From positions 62,001 to 126,000 of the forward strand of contig CAOLHI010001154.1 of NCBI GenBank assembly GCA_948474755.1: a stretch of DNA of 64,000 bases. The letters run 5' to 3'. The stretch comes from Ctenosaura bakeri (lineage: Eukaryota; Chordata; Lepidosauria; Squamata; Iguanidae). A program made the translations under genes and the position numbers. This document shows positions 1 to 13,800 of the stretch, piece after piece (the first letter of the stretch is position 1; each line of letters starts with the position of its first letter). The notes beneath the pieces are model-generated. The model had not been told where the DNA came from and ran no database searches. It saw nothing but the letters and a program-made list of their open reading frames with translations.

Positions 1-630
1 TAGGGGAAAGAGGAGAAGGCAGATTTTTTCTTCTTCTTTGTTCCTTTGAGTCTTTGTGCTTTTACATTTCCTCCCATCTGTGTACAACTGTGACACCTCC
101 ATACTAGTGCAGGTGATCAATCTGATCCTAGGAGAGGGAATGGTTTTTGGATCCAGCAGATCCAAGCCCAGTCCTGGAACACGTTGTTTTAGTGCCTGCT
201 GCCAGCATGGTTGCTTCTGGCTGTATTTTACATTTGCAGACCTTTCTGCAAGCATATCAGGGGCCATCTGAAGGGGATAGGGTTGCTCTGGTAGATAGAA
301 GTGTCTTTGAATAATTAAAAAGGTAGCAGACTCCTAACTGAAACTTTTTTGTGCACATAAGTTACCATTATTTCATTACTGGAATAGAGAAATAATTATT
401 TTACATTTTAATAACTTTATTTCTAAATGTCATCTGGACCTTCTTTGGCACATACCTTGAATCTTATTGTATTGTGGAATAAATTGATTCCCAGACAGGT
501 TAAAGCCTTCGGACAAAGTTCCCCATTTAAAAAAAAACCCTAGCGACTCTCATATTGAAATGCATTGGTCCTAGTTATATTCATTCATTTTGTTGCTTTC
601 CATGTGGCTAATTTACTTGAACTTGAGTAG

Positions 631-713
631 CCCCAGAAAACCCTGTGATAGGTCTACGTTAGGGTTACCATAAATCAGAAATGACCTGAAGGTGCACAAT
701 GACAACAACAATT
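631..713 (+). repeat. 3' fragment of tRNA-derived SINE
   Basis: The segment with ccctgtgatagg, then ggttaccataaatcagaaat, ending in caacaacaatt, matches the 3' part of the fuller SINE at 52028-52262. The tRNA-like head is missing. Confidence 0.65.
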
Positions 714-1387
714 CATGAAAGCAGCACGAGCATGATACTGTTGTTGATTTTTAACCAGGTTTGAAAAGAGCTATATGAGAGACTTGGGTCTTTCATGGGT
801 CTTATTCAATACCTCCTCATATACAGAGCTTGGGACATCGTAAATATTCTATTTTAAAAACAGAAACAGTCCAAAGTGGTCAAAATTCCCTCAAGCAATC
901 CCCTAGAAGTGATTTAGAAGTAGCAAATATTCATTACACCAAAAAAAGTAAAGATGTTACATAATTGTAATATTGTGATTCTGTAAAAATAATAAGGAGA
1001 ACATTTCCTGGGTATTTAAGAAATAACATGTTATAACCATGTAACATCATTACTTACAACATGTTAGTGACATGGTGCTTCTATATAGCAGTATACAAAT
1101 ATCAATAATGGAATAAAAAGAAATATTCTTACAGAGCTCTGTCTGTGAAAGAGAGCAGGCAACCTGGTATCCTTCATATGCTTTGAACTACATGTCCCCT
1201 GACCCTCTTGGCCATGTTAAGCAAAATGTTGGGAGGGTAGCAGGTTGTCTTCTACAATGATTTGCTCTGCAGTCATTTCGTGCTGTGTTGTAGTTACCCT
1301 GAAAGCTAATCCGTAGCAAGAAGCATATTAACATTTGCAATGAGAGTTCTCTGCTTCCTTCTTTCATTTATTTGGTATTAGAAGGTA

Positions 1388-1622
1388 TATCCACATTGCA
1401 TAATTATAGTAGTTTGATACTAGTTCAATGCCATGACTCCTTCCTATAGAATCCTGGGATTTGTAGTTTGGAGAGGTTCTTAAAATTCTTGTCAGTATTG
1501 CTATGGTCTGTTCCCTGCACGACAGCAATGTAGCTCTCTAGCGCTAAAAGCATCTTACCAAACTATGAAATGGAGGATTCCATGGGATGGAGCTGCTATA
1601 AATGTGCAGCGTGAATACACTC
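1388..1622. repeat. Decayed palindromic MITE, second type
   Basis: The left half has tagaatcctgggatttgtag and the right half gaggattccatgggatgga, so the halves are inverted versions of each other around a centre near 1500. A related copy lies at about 13724-13896. No coding capacity. Confidence 0.6.
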
Positions 1623-1742
1623 ACAGTCATCTAGAGATTAGGATCGGCAGCATCAATTATGGTTGACTACTTTTGCTTTTGGATTTTTCGAACTAAATAC
1701 AGCAGAACTACTTCAACACGGGCATAATTTTCCTGTTCACAG

Positions 1743-1890
1743 ATAATCATCAGATGGAAGGAGCCCAATGTGTCACCTCTGCAGTCTCAAGCCTTATGAG
1801 TCCCACAGCCCAGTCTGCCGCTGCCAGTTCAATCAATACATTTGTGGTAGAGTTTCCAAGAAAACGCAAAGGAAGCGATTCTGATAACCA
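1743..1890 (+). CDS. BMAL2: BMAL2 coding exon 1 of window (N-terminal region)
   Basis: Acceptor ttttcctgttcacag precedes 1743 and donor gtaagt follows 1890. The exon begins with the last two bases of a split codon, then N-H-Q and an in-frame ATG at 1754. It encodes the N-terminal stretch ending [16 protein letters not shown], the basic RKRKGS block shared by BMAL1 and BMAL2 and probably a nuclear localisation signal. Whether translation starts at 1754 or in an upstream exon cannot be decided here; the split codon favours an upstream start for at least one isoform. Confidence 0.9.
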
Positions 1891-4800
1891 GTAAGTGAAA
1901 TGTGTTGTGTGCCTATACAACTGTAAAAGAACTGCATCTTTGGTAGATTTTAATTTTTACACCCACATTTGTGTGGGCGTAGTATTACAGTCATCCTTCT
2001 ACCTATGTGGGTTTGACCCTCACAGATTTGCTCCCACCTCTGCCACCACCGCCGCCCTGTGCCCTTTTTAATAGGGACTTCAAGAACACTGGTGTTCATC
2101 TTGAGCTGTGTTCACTTTAGTCAGTTTCGTCTGTGTCAAATCTTTTGTCACTCAGAGGAAATCAAACTCGGGGTGTGATTCCCTTGTGCACTCACTCACA
2201 TGTGCAGATGGGGAAGGAGATGGGATGCAGGAGCATGAAGAGGGTGTGCTTGCATGTTCCCTCCCTCCTTCATGTGGACAGGGTGGGGGAGGGAGATGGG
2301 ATGGGGAAGTGGGAGGAGGACAGGCATCCACATGTGTGCTCACTCACTCGCTTGGGCAGGTGAGTGGGGGAAAGCGGGTGGGATGGGGGAGAGAGAAGAG
2401 AGAGGAAGCATGTGTGTGTTCCATCCCTCACTCACTTGGAGAAAGGGAGTGGGACTGGGGAAGTGTGAAGAGGGAGGGCAGGTGGTGCATGGATCTTTGA
2501 GGTGGATGGAGGGAGCAGGATGGGGGAGAGGAGCAACACAGGGCTGGTGGGCAAGATGGCACTGGCACTAGGAGGAGGGTGAAGGTAGCAGAAAAGGGCT
2601 GCAGTGGTTGCTCTTATGGCAGCAGAACTGCCCTAGGGATTCAGGCACCCCCTGCCCTTCCTCCTGCTGCTCCTGATATCATCCCTTTCCCCCACTTGAG
2701 AATGTGTGTGAGGGAATGCACGCATGGCTAGGCTCAACCACCCCACCAGTGCAGGTACTTTTTTGTGTGTTAAATACAGTTTGGGGAGACTAGAGATATT
2801 CACAGTTTTTCTACTTTCACAGGGATCCTGCACCACTGTGGAGTGGCAACTGTAATTTATCTGTTTGGGAAAAGGAAATACTTTGGCCAAAATCATCATT
2901 CTTGAATGAGCTTGGCACCTGTGCTGAATTTGGGGCTGATCATGCTTTATGTTGTATTTAAGACCTGCAAATTAACATGCATGGCAAGAAAGTTATGATC
3001 ATATACCGTACTATTTTCATGTATATATTTTCTTTCTGTTCCCGCTCACCTTTGTAAACAATGGTGTACCCTTAGAAACCTATCTTTTTTTCTGTGCTTC
3101 TCCACTTTCTAGCTTAGCTGTTCCACTAAATTTCTTCAAATGCACCAGCCAGAAATATCCTAAACCAGGAGTGGGCACCCGTTGGAGGTCAGGAGACTGC
3201 AAAGCTCCCCAGGGGGTTGTGGGCATCACCCCTCCACTGTTCCAACCCCCAAAACTTAACAAAATCAATTTTATTGCACCAAAATGCCCCCAACACTATT
3301 TGTGGGGGAGCTGGGAAGCAGTAGTGACCTGTTTTGAATTCCTTGGGCTCTTTTAGGCCCAGAAGAAGCCTTTTATTTCAGCAGGATGTGACTGGGAGAT
3401 GTTTATCTTTCCTTTAGGACTCAGACCAGTTCTTTTTTCCATCCTTTGCTCATGTAATTTGTCCTCATTTTTCCTTTCTTTCACTTTGTACTACCTTCTA
3501 TACTATTTCCAAGCTTATCATGGTTCTCTTTCTACAGGAATAGTAACTGACTCCTTGTACTGGTAGTGGCCTGAATTGTGCTCAATATATATGTCTCAAG
3601 ACCATTTAATAATATGTAGTAACATCAGCTTGCACATGAGTTTAGCGTAGTGCTTTCCCACTCCAGAGACACTCCACACAGGTTTGTTTACTGGATCCCA
3701 GCCACCAGGGCTCCAACAAGTAATGCCTGGATAGAGATCTTGTACCCTCTTTGTCTCAGTACATCAGCCAGAGGGGTATATTTCTGATGTTTACATTCTC
3801 TAGCCTCCCTCAACGTTGATATCCTGTTTTCAAAGAGAATTGTGGAATCCATAGTGGTTATCTTTTGCTGACCTTCCTCAATAATGACTATGTCCAGTCT
3901 ACACTGGCTATCTGTCTCAGACACAGTTTAGTTTAAGAAAATAGCACCCTTTGAGGCTGGGGTGGCTTTGGCCAGTTGGTGCATTACTGTGTCATGCTGC
4001 TGATGAGTGTGGGAGACAATTGCAGAGCACATATGGAATGTCATGTTTGGGTAGCCACAGCAATGACAATGTTTGGCATGATTGCCAGATCTGATAGCAC
4101 TGTTGAGAGACACAACATTTAGGCAAACTCGATGGACAAATATCCAGTTGGGCAAAATGAATGAAGTCTGCAGGGGATATGAAATGATTACTTGAATCTC
4201 ATTGAGATATTACTTCAAAGACTTTGCCCTGATCAGGTTTGCTCTAAGTAGTAGCATATTTCTTTCTAAGAAGTTCTTTCAAAGAACTTTGTAGCAAGCG
4301 TCTTGATTTGTGGGAGAAAGTTTGTTCCACTAGCAGGTTCCCTTTGGTGGTCCTCTTCAGGAATCCAGACCCATTTGCAACCAGTTAGTTTGTTAAGATG
4401 GAGGTTGCATTCTGGTGAAGATAGAAGAGAAATCATCATGTCATGGCCAAATTTGCCTTACAGCAGACTGAAGAGATAAGTTGGCAGGTCTCTGTCAGAT
4501 GGAAGTCTAGCAGTAAAATCTGAGGCAGCAGATTTTACAGTCCTTTCAGGGCAAGTGAGAAGGTAGAATATATTAACAATGGTTGCAGCATCCCCTGAGT
4601 CCCACAGCTTAGAAATTCTTATTCTTCCAGACCACTTGAGCAATATGCAGATTGTCATTTATGGCTCATTTAAGGGGTCTGAGCCGCTTCTTAAGAAGAG
4701 CAGTAATTGTACTGTTGACACTGTGAGCACTGTTTTCTGGACTGATGATAACAACACAACAGAGAAGAAATAATGTAGTATATTAAAAAGAGAATTTAAT

Positions 4801-7800
4801 TGAGAGGGATTGGGTTTTTTTTCTATAGTTAGGGGATGAGGCAGGTCTTTTCCAAAACCTAAAAACCATGTGATTTGGCGCTAAGAGGGTCTTTGCTGAC
4901 TAAACATATCCAAAAGAGGATATTTCCTAAGGATTCTGTTTTTCTCAACTTTTTTTTTTTTTTAATGAAAAGGGCTCCAGAATCTTATGAGGCAATATCT
5001 CCATTTCTGAACCACCGTCTTCTGTCTGGGCTCTCCAAAACACTTTCCTAATATACCATGTCATAATATTGAAACCTGATAGCACCCTCTTTGTTAGATC
5101 ATCAGTTTGTCAGGACTTGCAGTTTTGGGTATAGAAGGTGTTGTAGTTGATGATAACATCATAGTTGTTGAACTCAGTCTTCTGGAAGTAACCAGCATCA
5201 AAGAATGACTGTGTTCTAGAAATGTTTGGAGATTTTCTTGTTTGAGTTGACTTTTGATCCCAGGATCATCACAACTGTTGTTGTATAACATTACAAGAGT
5301 TCACAGCAGATTTCAACTTGTTTTAATTAGGAAAGTGGTTTTAAAAAATTAAAAATGAAATTACTTGAAATAAAAATGAAATTTATAAAATGGGTGACAT
5401 ACTATCAGCAAATGTATATTATTTGTAGTTTTTGTTTGTTAGTTTGTTTGGGATTTTCTTTTCCTGGGTTGAGGGATATGATTTGATAATTTCTGCTTTA
5501 ATTTGGTCTTAATACCTCTTCAGCTATCAAACTAGGGCAGAAAAGGGTGTCAAATGTGGTTTCACCTGCAGTGGAAGAATGAAAGAAACCAGTTGGGTTA
5601 TTCTGATATAGCCAAAGGCAGACCGAAATGGTTTCAGTATAAGATATGTTGATCACAGCATAATATTGTTGTATGTCTTTAAGTAGTTTTAGACTTGCAG
5701 TGACTCTGTCATGGGGTTTTCTTGGCAAGATTTGTTCAAAGGAGTTTGCCATTGCTTTTCTCTGAGGGCTAAGAGAGTGTAACCTTGCTCAAGGATATTC
5801 TATGGATTTCCATGGCTGAGTTGGGATTTGAACCCCAGCATCCTAGAGTCCTTAGCATGAACTGTTACACCATGCTGGCTGTCTGGTAGCATAAGGTATC
5901 TAGGCAATTGCCTTAGGCTTTATGTAGCAAAGTCTCTGGTATCTTTTCCCCACAATAATAGCAAAAAATAAGAGTCTTGAAATTGTAAGGACCTAAAAGC
6001 CCTAAAAGCATCAGACCCTGGCTGATCTTGGAAGCTAAGCACAGTCAGCCCTGCTTAGTACTTTGATGGGAGATCACCAATGAATACCAGGTGCTATAAG
6101 CTATATTTAAGAGAAAAGCCACCTCTGTTGTTTATTGCCTAAGAAAACCCTGTCAAATTCAGGAGGTCACTATAAAACAACAGATGCTTTAAAGGCACAT
6201 ATGTACACACTTAAAATAGCATCATTAGAATTCCATTATCTACTAAACCCAACTCTCAGGATATAGAGAGGGCCTGTGTGTGCATGTGTGTGTTTTCAAG
6301 TTTCAGCTGTAGAGCTAGTAGGATAAGAAGTTGCCTTGATTTATTTTTCATAATATTGATACTTTGTTCTTCATTTGGATGTTTTCTGATTAGTTTAAAT
6401 TCTCTTTCTCTAGGTATGCATGTGATATTGATGTTGATGATCTCCAGAGCAGGTATAATGCTTCTCTCACACACAAAATGCACACAATAGATAGATTGCA
6501 GTATCATGTTTAGAAAATGGGCTTAAAATGTATCTGTTTGTGTTCATACACATGTTAACAACTAAAGGAGATCACTTAGCTGAAGACAAATTGCCCAGAA
6601 AAAATGGTCTGTAATTTGTGGTCCTCTAGAAGTTTTTGGAAGGTAACTCCCATTCCCTTAGCATTGGCTCTGCTGGCTAGGGCTCATGGGAGTTCCAGTC
6701 CAAAAATATCTGAAGAGCCACACATCAGAACTCAGGGAGTGAATTTCCTGATTTATACTTCATAATAAGCTAGTGTTCTGGAGAATTATAACATGTAAGC
6801 TTTAATATGTTTGTATTAAGTTTACATTTCATGGTATACCAAGTTCAGATTTTCTTTATAATTGGAATTATTAAAAATACGGTATTAAAAACAATCAACT
6901 TTTTTTGTGTGTGTTCACTAATTTTTATCCACAGTATTCACTTACTGTCCCTATTGACATTTGTGTAGCAATTTTCTCTCTCATCTTTAGTTAATTATGA
7001 TGGAGATTGTGTGACTCTTTCTCCTGATATTAAGTTTGAAACTTTACAGTGTATTTTTTATGCTCTGCGTGTACTCTCTCTTTCACCTACTATGTTAGTT
7101 CACAAGTTTGTGAAATAGTGGATAAATCATATGGGTAAATAGTTTGTTTCCTCTCCTCTTTACAAGTCGATAAGAAAAATTAAAATGAGGAGGAAGAGTA
7201 GGCCTGCCTTTGTTTACAGTGACAGCTGGTGATTCCCATATAGGTGAGGTGGTGAATCTACTCTGGGTTTTAGTCCATATTTTAAAGGCAATATCAGGAG
7301 TGCTGATGCCACTTTAAAGGTAGGGTTCAGCACTTTGGACATCTCCTTTAAAGTTCATACTAACACAGAGAGTAAATTTACTATCCCATTGACACAGAAT
7401 CTACCAGCCAATGCTAGTGGGTTGCTGTACTTGTGTAACTTTTGGAACAGTTGTTAAGGGATTTTGGTACTAGGGAGAAAATTGTGTAATATTAAATAAC
7501 ATATTTTGGCATCTAAAATGCATGAGTATAATTTTACATTTTATTTAATTTTAATCCTTCTTTCCTCTAGGAGTGAAGATGAAGAACATGTAAAAATTAA
7601 ATATTTCAGGTACTGCAACTTGGAAAAATCACTTTCTGAAAAAGAAGCATATTTAAAATATCAAGTGCTACAATCCTCAACATTTGTATCTATTTATCTG
7701 TGTGCAACATAAGCATAATGGCATAGGCCATGATCAAAGCAGTTGAAGATTTAAGCGTATGCTTAAAATCGGTCTTAAGTGCTGTGTATGTCATAGTATG

Positions 7801-10800
7801 TGTTGCTCAGTACCATTGGAGAGGAACAGACTTTTACAGCCCTAGCAGCTTTACAAGGCAATCCAATAGACTTTTTCTCAGGCTATGTTCCACTGGGTTT
7901 GTCTAGAGCGTACAGTTCATAAGGATATTTTTTCTTTTTACTATGGAATGGTCGCAGGCATTACACTATGATAGCAGAGTGCCAAGACCCTTTCCAGCCA
8001 GCAAGAATAGTGGGATCTTGTAATCAAAGCACCTGTATGTTCATAACATAAAAAACTTTAATATTCAGTGCTGGTGGAATGAAAACTTTCACCCTCTTTT
8101 CTTTATCCTACAATGTTTCTTTGCATGAAAAACTTTCTCCAGAGCAAGTTTTAGGTTACCTAGGAATTGACTCTATGGAAGGGAGGCAGCATTGTCAATT
8201 TTGTTGAATGCAGTAAGATCAGATAGAGATATTCTGTTGGATCTTGGCCGACATCTGTAGCTTGAGAAGTTTAATTGACTTCTTTTTCGGTTAAACCTAA
8301 TATGTAATGTTTTGGATGTCAAACCTAATCCTCCAAAACCTATCACAGCACACTATTAAAAAAAAATTACTGCAACTAAGGAGAACTATCATGAAGCATC
8401 AAGATAAGGCACAACGTGAATTCAGGAAAATATTGGATGGAACATGCTGTGAATTTAAATCATTAAAAATGATTTTAAAAAAGGAATATTTCAAACTGGG
8501 TTCAGAAATTATTAAAGAAGATAACTTAGAATGCACTCCAGAAGCTGGGTTATCAAGTAATTTAAGCAGTCATGTGAGGAGAAAACAGAAATATTGCTTG
8601 TAACATCAAATTGCAACAAAATGGACTTGTGATTATAGTTTGGTTCCCAACTTCATTGACTTCATTAAACATTTGGCCCCCAAAAGATATAATTGCTTGT
8701 GGATTTTTGATTTTGTTGTAATTTGCTACATGGCCATCATGGCTACCGATGAATATTTCTTCCTGGATTTCAAGCTACCAAATTTAGCTGCAACAGAGGA
8801 ATACTAAACAAGAGGGAACCAAGGGGCTGGAACTTAATTCCTTGATATTTTCTACCTCCAACAAGGATAAAAACTCTTTCATTGGATTACAGTTTAGGAC
8901 TACTGTTTGGGAAGTTTACCTAATTCCCCCCCCCCCCAAATGTAACAGAACAGAAACTTTTTGACAAATTCAATGTTCTCTGCCTAAGAAAGGAGTTAAC
9001 TTTGCACAGGAAAGGGACATCTGGATCTTAAGAGAAGTTACTTTCCTGTTGCTAATGGAGTTGAAATTTATTACTTCACTTTTATTTTTAACTATTTCTT
9101 TCTTTGATTTTGGTTGTCTTCTCAACAGTTCTCACAGCCTTCAAAAATCTTCACCTGTATTTCATCAGCAATTTTTTTTTAAAAAAACTTAACTCCTTTT
9201 CTCTTAGCTCTTTTTCTCTTAGCTCTTTTCTTATTTTTTTCTTCTCTTGTCTTTGTCTCACCTGTTACTGACATGGGCCCAACAAACGTGCGTGTATGTG
9301 TATATTGGGGAAAACAAATGATCTCTAAACCTGCAAAAAAAAAAAATGTAGTGAGACACATTATGGAGATGCAGCTCAAAGCTCACAAATGCCCATAGTA
9401 TGCCTCTGACACTCACTTTCAGAGTACACTTCTTTGAAATTCTTGAGGATTTATTTAGCCAGAATTATAGCTCAGACTCACACAGATCAGTGGTTTGTCT
9501 GCCTGCCATTTCCTACCTTGACATGGGCTTCTGGCCTACCTTTCCTGTGCCAGCCCCAACTGCTGAAGGGATTCTCAGGGACAGATCACTCCCTTACTAC
9601 CACCCAAGGAATATGTCTGATGGTGGATGGTAGTTGCAGAATCCTTGTGCAGAACTGAGAGACCCACCAGGTAAATACCCTGTGTTCCTGTGTTTGTGAC
9701 CAGGGATATACCAATATCCAGACTCTCCAAATGGGATGAGCATGCCCTGGACTTTTTCTTCCTTACTCCCCAATCTTCTGGCCTTGATAAACCCCCACTC
9801 ACTCAAAATAGTTCATTCTGAGTGGGCATCTTACTGTTTTTACTGGTGCCTGGACTTGCTGTGAAACACTAACCAAGGCAATAACAACAATAGACATAAA
9901 GCCCATCTCAGAAGAAGGAAGGAGAAGAGGACTTCATGGATCCCACAGAAGGTTTCTACAAATGCTGTGGTACCCCTATGCATTGTATTGGGGATCATAG
10001 TGATAAGTAATAAAGCTATGACTTAATTCATGATGACTTGAAAAACACATATTAGGATAAGAATAACAACCAGGGAAATATATGTTTATAAATACTGGCC
10101 ATATTCTAAAATTGGCTTCGTATATGATCCGTTTGTGTTCATTTTTAAAGCTACACATATTTGCAAAATAAATGAACTTTTTTGCTCTGGCATTTCTGTA
10201 TTAGAATGTAAGGAAGCGATTCTCAAATATTTCAACAAAGGAAAGAGTTAAAACTTATTTGAAGAATATTGTATTTTTCAAAGTTGCATTTATGGAAAGT
10301 TGCTGACTTTTTATATTTGTGCTATTGAGAAAGTTGTTTGTATGTGATTTGTGATATAATGTTTTGAGTTTTACCTTAGCACATTTTTTCATTGTTTCAT
10401 ATTAATGGTTGCTTTATGTGTGATGCAAAGAATTTGAAAATAACATTTCTTACAGAAAAATCAGTAGTCTGCATTTCAGAAACTAACATATCCTGGGTAG
10501 GAAAGTCTAAGTTATGTCTTTTGCATTTTTCCTAGGGAGGCTCATAGTCAAACAGAGAAAAGGAGGAGAGACAAAATGAATAACCTGATAGAAGAATTAT
10601 CTGCCATGATACCTCAGTGCAATCCAGTGACGCGTAAGCTAGATAAACTTACAGTATTAAGAATGGCCGTACAACATTTAAAGTCATTAAAAAGTGAGTA
10701 AAGAGAAGCTATTGTGAAGAACTTGTTCTGAGTGAATACTAATATGCCTCTTCATTAGTTACACAAGTGCAGAGTGATTTGTATAAACCTTTTTGCTCCA

Positions 10801-13800
10801 GCATTATTTCTGGAATAGAAGTATGCTCAGTTGGGGGTGTGCTTTAGTTTCATAGGAATCCTGAATCTAGAACTAGAGTGGACTGATTTAGACAGTTCTG
10901 GTAACTAGTAATGGTAAAGAGGTCCTGGAGAGCTGTTGCCAATTTGAGAGGACAATGCTGGGCTTATAAGGATGAAATAATTTGCTCTGGGGTAACAGTA
11001 TAACCTTGCTGTAACTTTTTGCTTGAGTGCACATAGGAGGGGTCAATGCATGAAGGTTTAATTTTGGAGTTCCCAGCACAAACCTGAGCATTTATAATAT
11101 CAACAGAGTGGTGATATTAGCTTACAGAATGCAGACAATGTTTCTTTTCTTCCTGAAACATTCTTGTAGCATGCAAGAAAGGAAAATATTTGCTACCGCA
11201 CAGTACATGTTATCCAAACACTTACCACTCCCTTTTAGGGGCTTTGCAGACAGTTGTGAGGGTCTTCAGCAAGCCAATTTCCTTTTCTACTCTGTGTAGT
11301 CAGAAATCTCACGCAAGCCCTCTTTATGATGTTTAGGATGAGAGGTTAAAAATTACTTTTCTCTAACAAACTCTTAACACTCTGCATAACTAGAGAATCC
11401 TTTGAGTATATAGAGATCTCTGCCTTGTATTTAGTGGACTCCATTTTATTTCCATACTGCTGGACACTCAACCATCTCAATCCTATACTAGTGAAAATGA
11501 TGCCTTAAATCATCCATGGTAAGCAATTAAGTGCCTTATAGGTACATTGCTTGTTGAGTGTTACCTTTCAGGCTTGAGTTTATGACTGACTTTGTGCACA
11601 GGTTACCAGCTAGGTAGCTTTTAAACCTGAATTCCCTGTTCCTTGTTTTATATTCTGTCATGTTTCGCAACATTCTTTCAAATGTTTGAAAATGTATCTC
11701 TGCTGTTGCTCTTTCCTTTCTCCCTACAAACTATTCTTGGCTTTGATTTGAAACATTTGCTTTTGAACATTATCCCTTTCCTTGCTCTTTAAGTTGCATT
11801 TGGTTTTAGACATCTCAACTATTATAAAATTTATATTGTGTTTTCCAGTCCCTTGCCTATGCTGACCAGAAGTACAGAATTACCTGACATACTGCTTTTC
11901 AAAAAACAAACAAAATAAAAACCAATAAACAGTGATAGGAATTTTACAGTGCAGGGTACTTTAGAACTGTTATTTCTTTAATACTTACAATAACTTGGCA
12001 GAGTTGCTTGATTCACTGAGCAAGTAGGAATTTGAACATCTTTTGTTGTTGCTGCTGCTGTTTAAAGTCAGCATAATAATCACTACAATTTATTACCCAG
12101 TGTATGTGTTACAGTTACAAAGTATGTTAAAACAGGGTTGGGAAAATCATCCATATACCACCTATTGTTTGCTATGTAATAATATTGACGTGTATTCCAA
12201 GAAGAGAAGGCCCCACATTTAGGCATACTGCCATTTTCTTCCTAACAAAAGCAGACAGGAAGACTTTTGGGGGGGTTTCTTCATAAGGTCAAAAGGTTTT
12301 GTTCAATCATGTAGTCACAACTTTACTGAGAACTTTCAAAAAGTTATGTATATATGTATGTGTATGTATGCATGTGTATATGTGGATTCCAGGTCCCAGA
12401 GTTTCCCAACTAACATGGCCACTTGTGAATTTAGGAGGGTTAGTGCAGAAAAGGTGATTTTTCTGTACTCTGTCTCAGTCCGACTTTATGTCCAGCCATG
12501 GATGTTTAACCATTCTGTTCTAAAATGCTCAGTTGGGACATTCCACAAAATGCCTTACTATATTCTTGCCTAACAGGAGTTTTCAAACTATCAGCCAGCC
12601 AGCCAGCCATGTTTTTCTCCAGCAGGCCGTCCCCCATTCCCAGTTTTCCACTTTAATTTTTCAAAATGCCATGAATACTGGATTCAGCGTTCCATGAATA
12701 CTGGATATGTTCTGTTCTCATTGGACTTTCTATTGTTTGGTGGTTAAATTTTTTAAAAAATAGGTTCTGTATTTTTGCAAACCTGTCCCTTTTTTGGCTG
12801 TGTTTTGGCTACAGTTCCACTGAGTTATGAAGTGACTGCTCCCTCTATTGTTTCATTCTTTCCTGCTGCTGCTCCATTGTGTGTCCTTTTTCTCATATGG
12901 ACTTAAAAGGATAATGTAATAAAGAAAGAGTGCTGTTGGCTTCAGGGTTTTGTATTTTTCTTCAAATGCAGATAGTTCTTAAAGTGAAGTCAAGGAGACA
13001 TTAGTTGATGTTTCATGAACATGAATTTCTCCTTAACACAGTAGTTAAAAGGTGTATATTTGCAAAATAATTGTTTGTAAAGTTTTCACATGCAGTGGTA
13101 TATTAAGGTAATTGCATCTAATCTATATTAGTTCCACTTCAGGCAGCTTCTCATTTTTCAGGTTCTACTAACTCTTACTCAGAGATCCGCTATAAGCCTT
13201 CATTTTTACAAGATAGTGAACTCCAGCATTTAATCCTTAAGGTGAGTAAAATATATCATGACATTACTTCCTTCAGGAATGCATAATGATCCTGTTTGCA
13301 CAAAACCTGCAAGATGGCTTATAATATAAAGCAGACACTAGGGTAGGTGATATGTTGGCAACACTTAAAGTTACTTTTGAATTTCCAGGTGAACAGTTAT
13401 CAACACTTCCAAATCTGTGTGTATGCCCAAAAGAGGGGGCATGGGAAGGAGCTTGCTAAATTTGGGTCATTGCCTGTTCTAATTATACACAAACTGTAAT
13501 ACTATTTAGAACTTAAGGAGTAATTTGAGTGTTGTATGTATGTGCCACAGAAAGATAGATCGTTCCTTGCTAATTACATGTAAATATTTTATCAGTATGT
13601 TTATTTACATGATTTTTCTCCACCGCTTATTTTGCATTATTTTTTTAAAATGTGCAGCATATTTTCAATGAAGATTTGGACAAAACGATAAACTAAAACT
13701 CCAGAGAATGCAGGGCCCCTTTCAAACTGTAGAATTGTATCATCTTGATGCCATATTTGAGTGTCACGATTGTACCCTGTGGAATCTTGAGATTTGTGGT

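Larger units (their letters stand above)
1..1742 (+). other. Upstream intron of BMAL2 (partial)
   Basis: No exon is seen before 1743. The stretch holds a SINE 3' fragment (631-713) and a decayed palindromic MITE (about 1388-1622). The small open frame at 56-271 has no recognisable product. Confidence 0.6.
1891..7570 (+). other. BMAL2 intron 1 of window
   Basis: 5.7 kb intron. It holds a degenerate G-rich minisatellite (2185-2490), an antisense tRNA SINE (5668-5884), a 5S-rRNA-derived SINE (6003-6182) and a palindromic repeat (6612-6732). The rest is AT-rich with no exon that I can support; 3265-5660 shows no clear element. Confidence 0.7.

Noticed and set aside
1985..2045. Possible DNA-transposon end (acagtcatccttctacctat)
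   Set aside because: Only about 50 bases resemble a known dispersed element and no second end is seen.
2108..2571. Overlapping open frames of 63-130 codons on both strands
   Set aside because: They are produced by the purine-rich minisatellite; compositions are repetitive and no family is seen.
3166..3260. hAT-like end (ccaggagtgggcacc) with a possible inverted relative at 39140-39232
   Set aside because: Similarity is short and decayed; no target duplication or second terminus could be fixed.
6003..6105. A 5S rRNA gene
   Set aside because: 5' part missing, internal promoter mutated and SINE tail attached; it is a SINE head.
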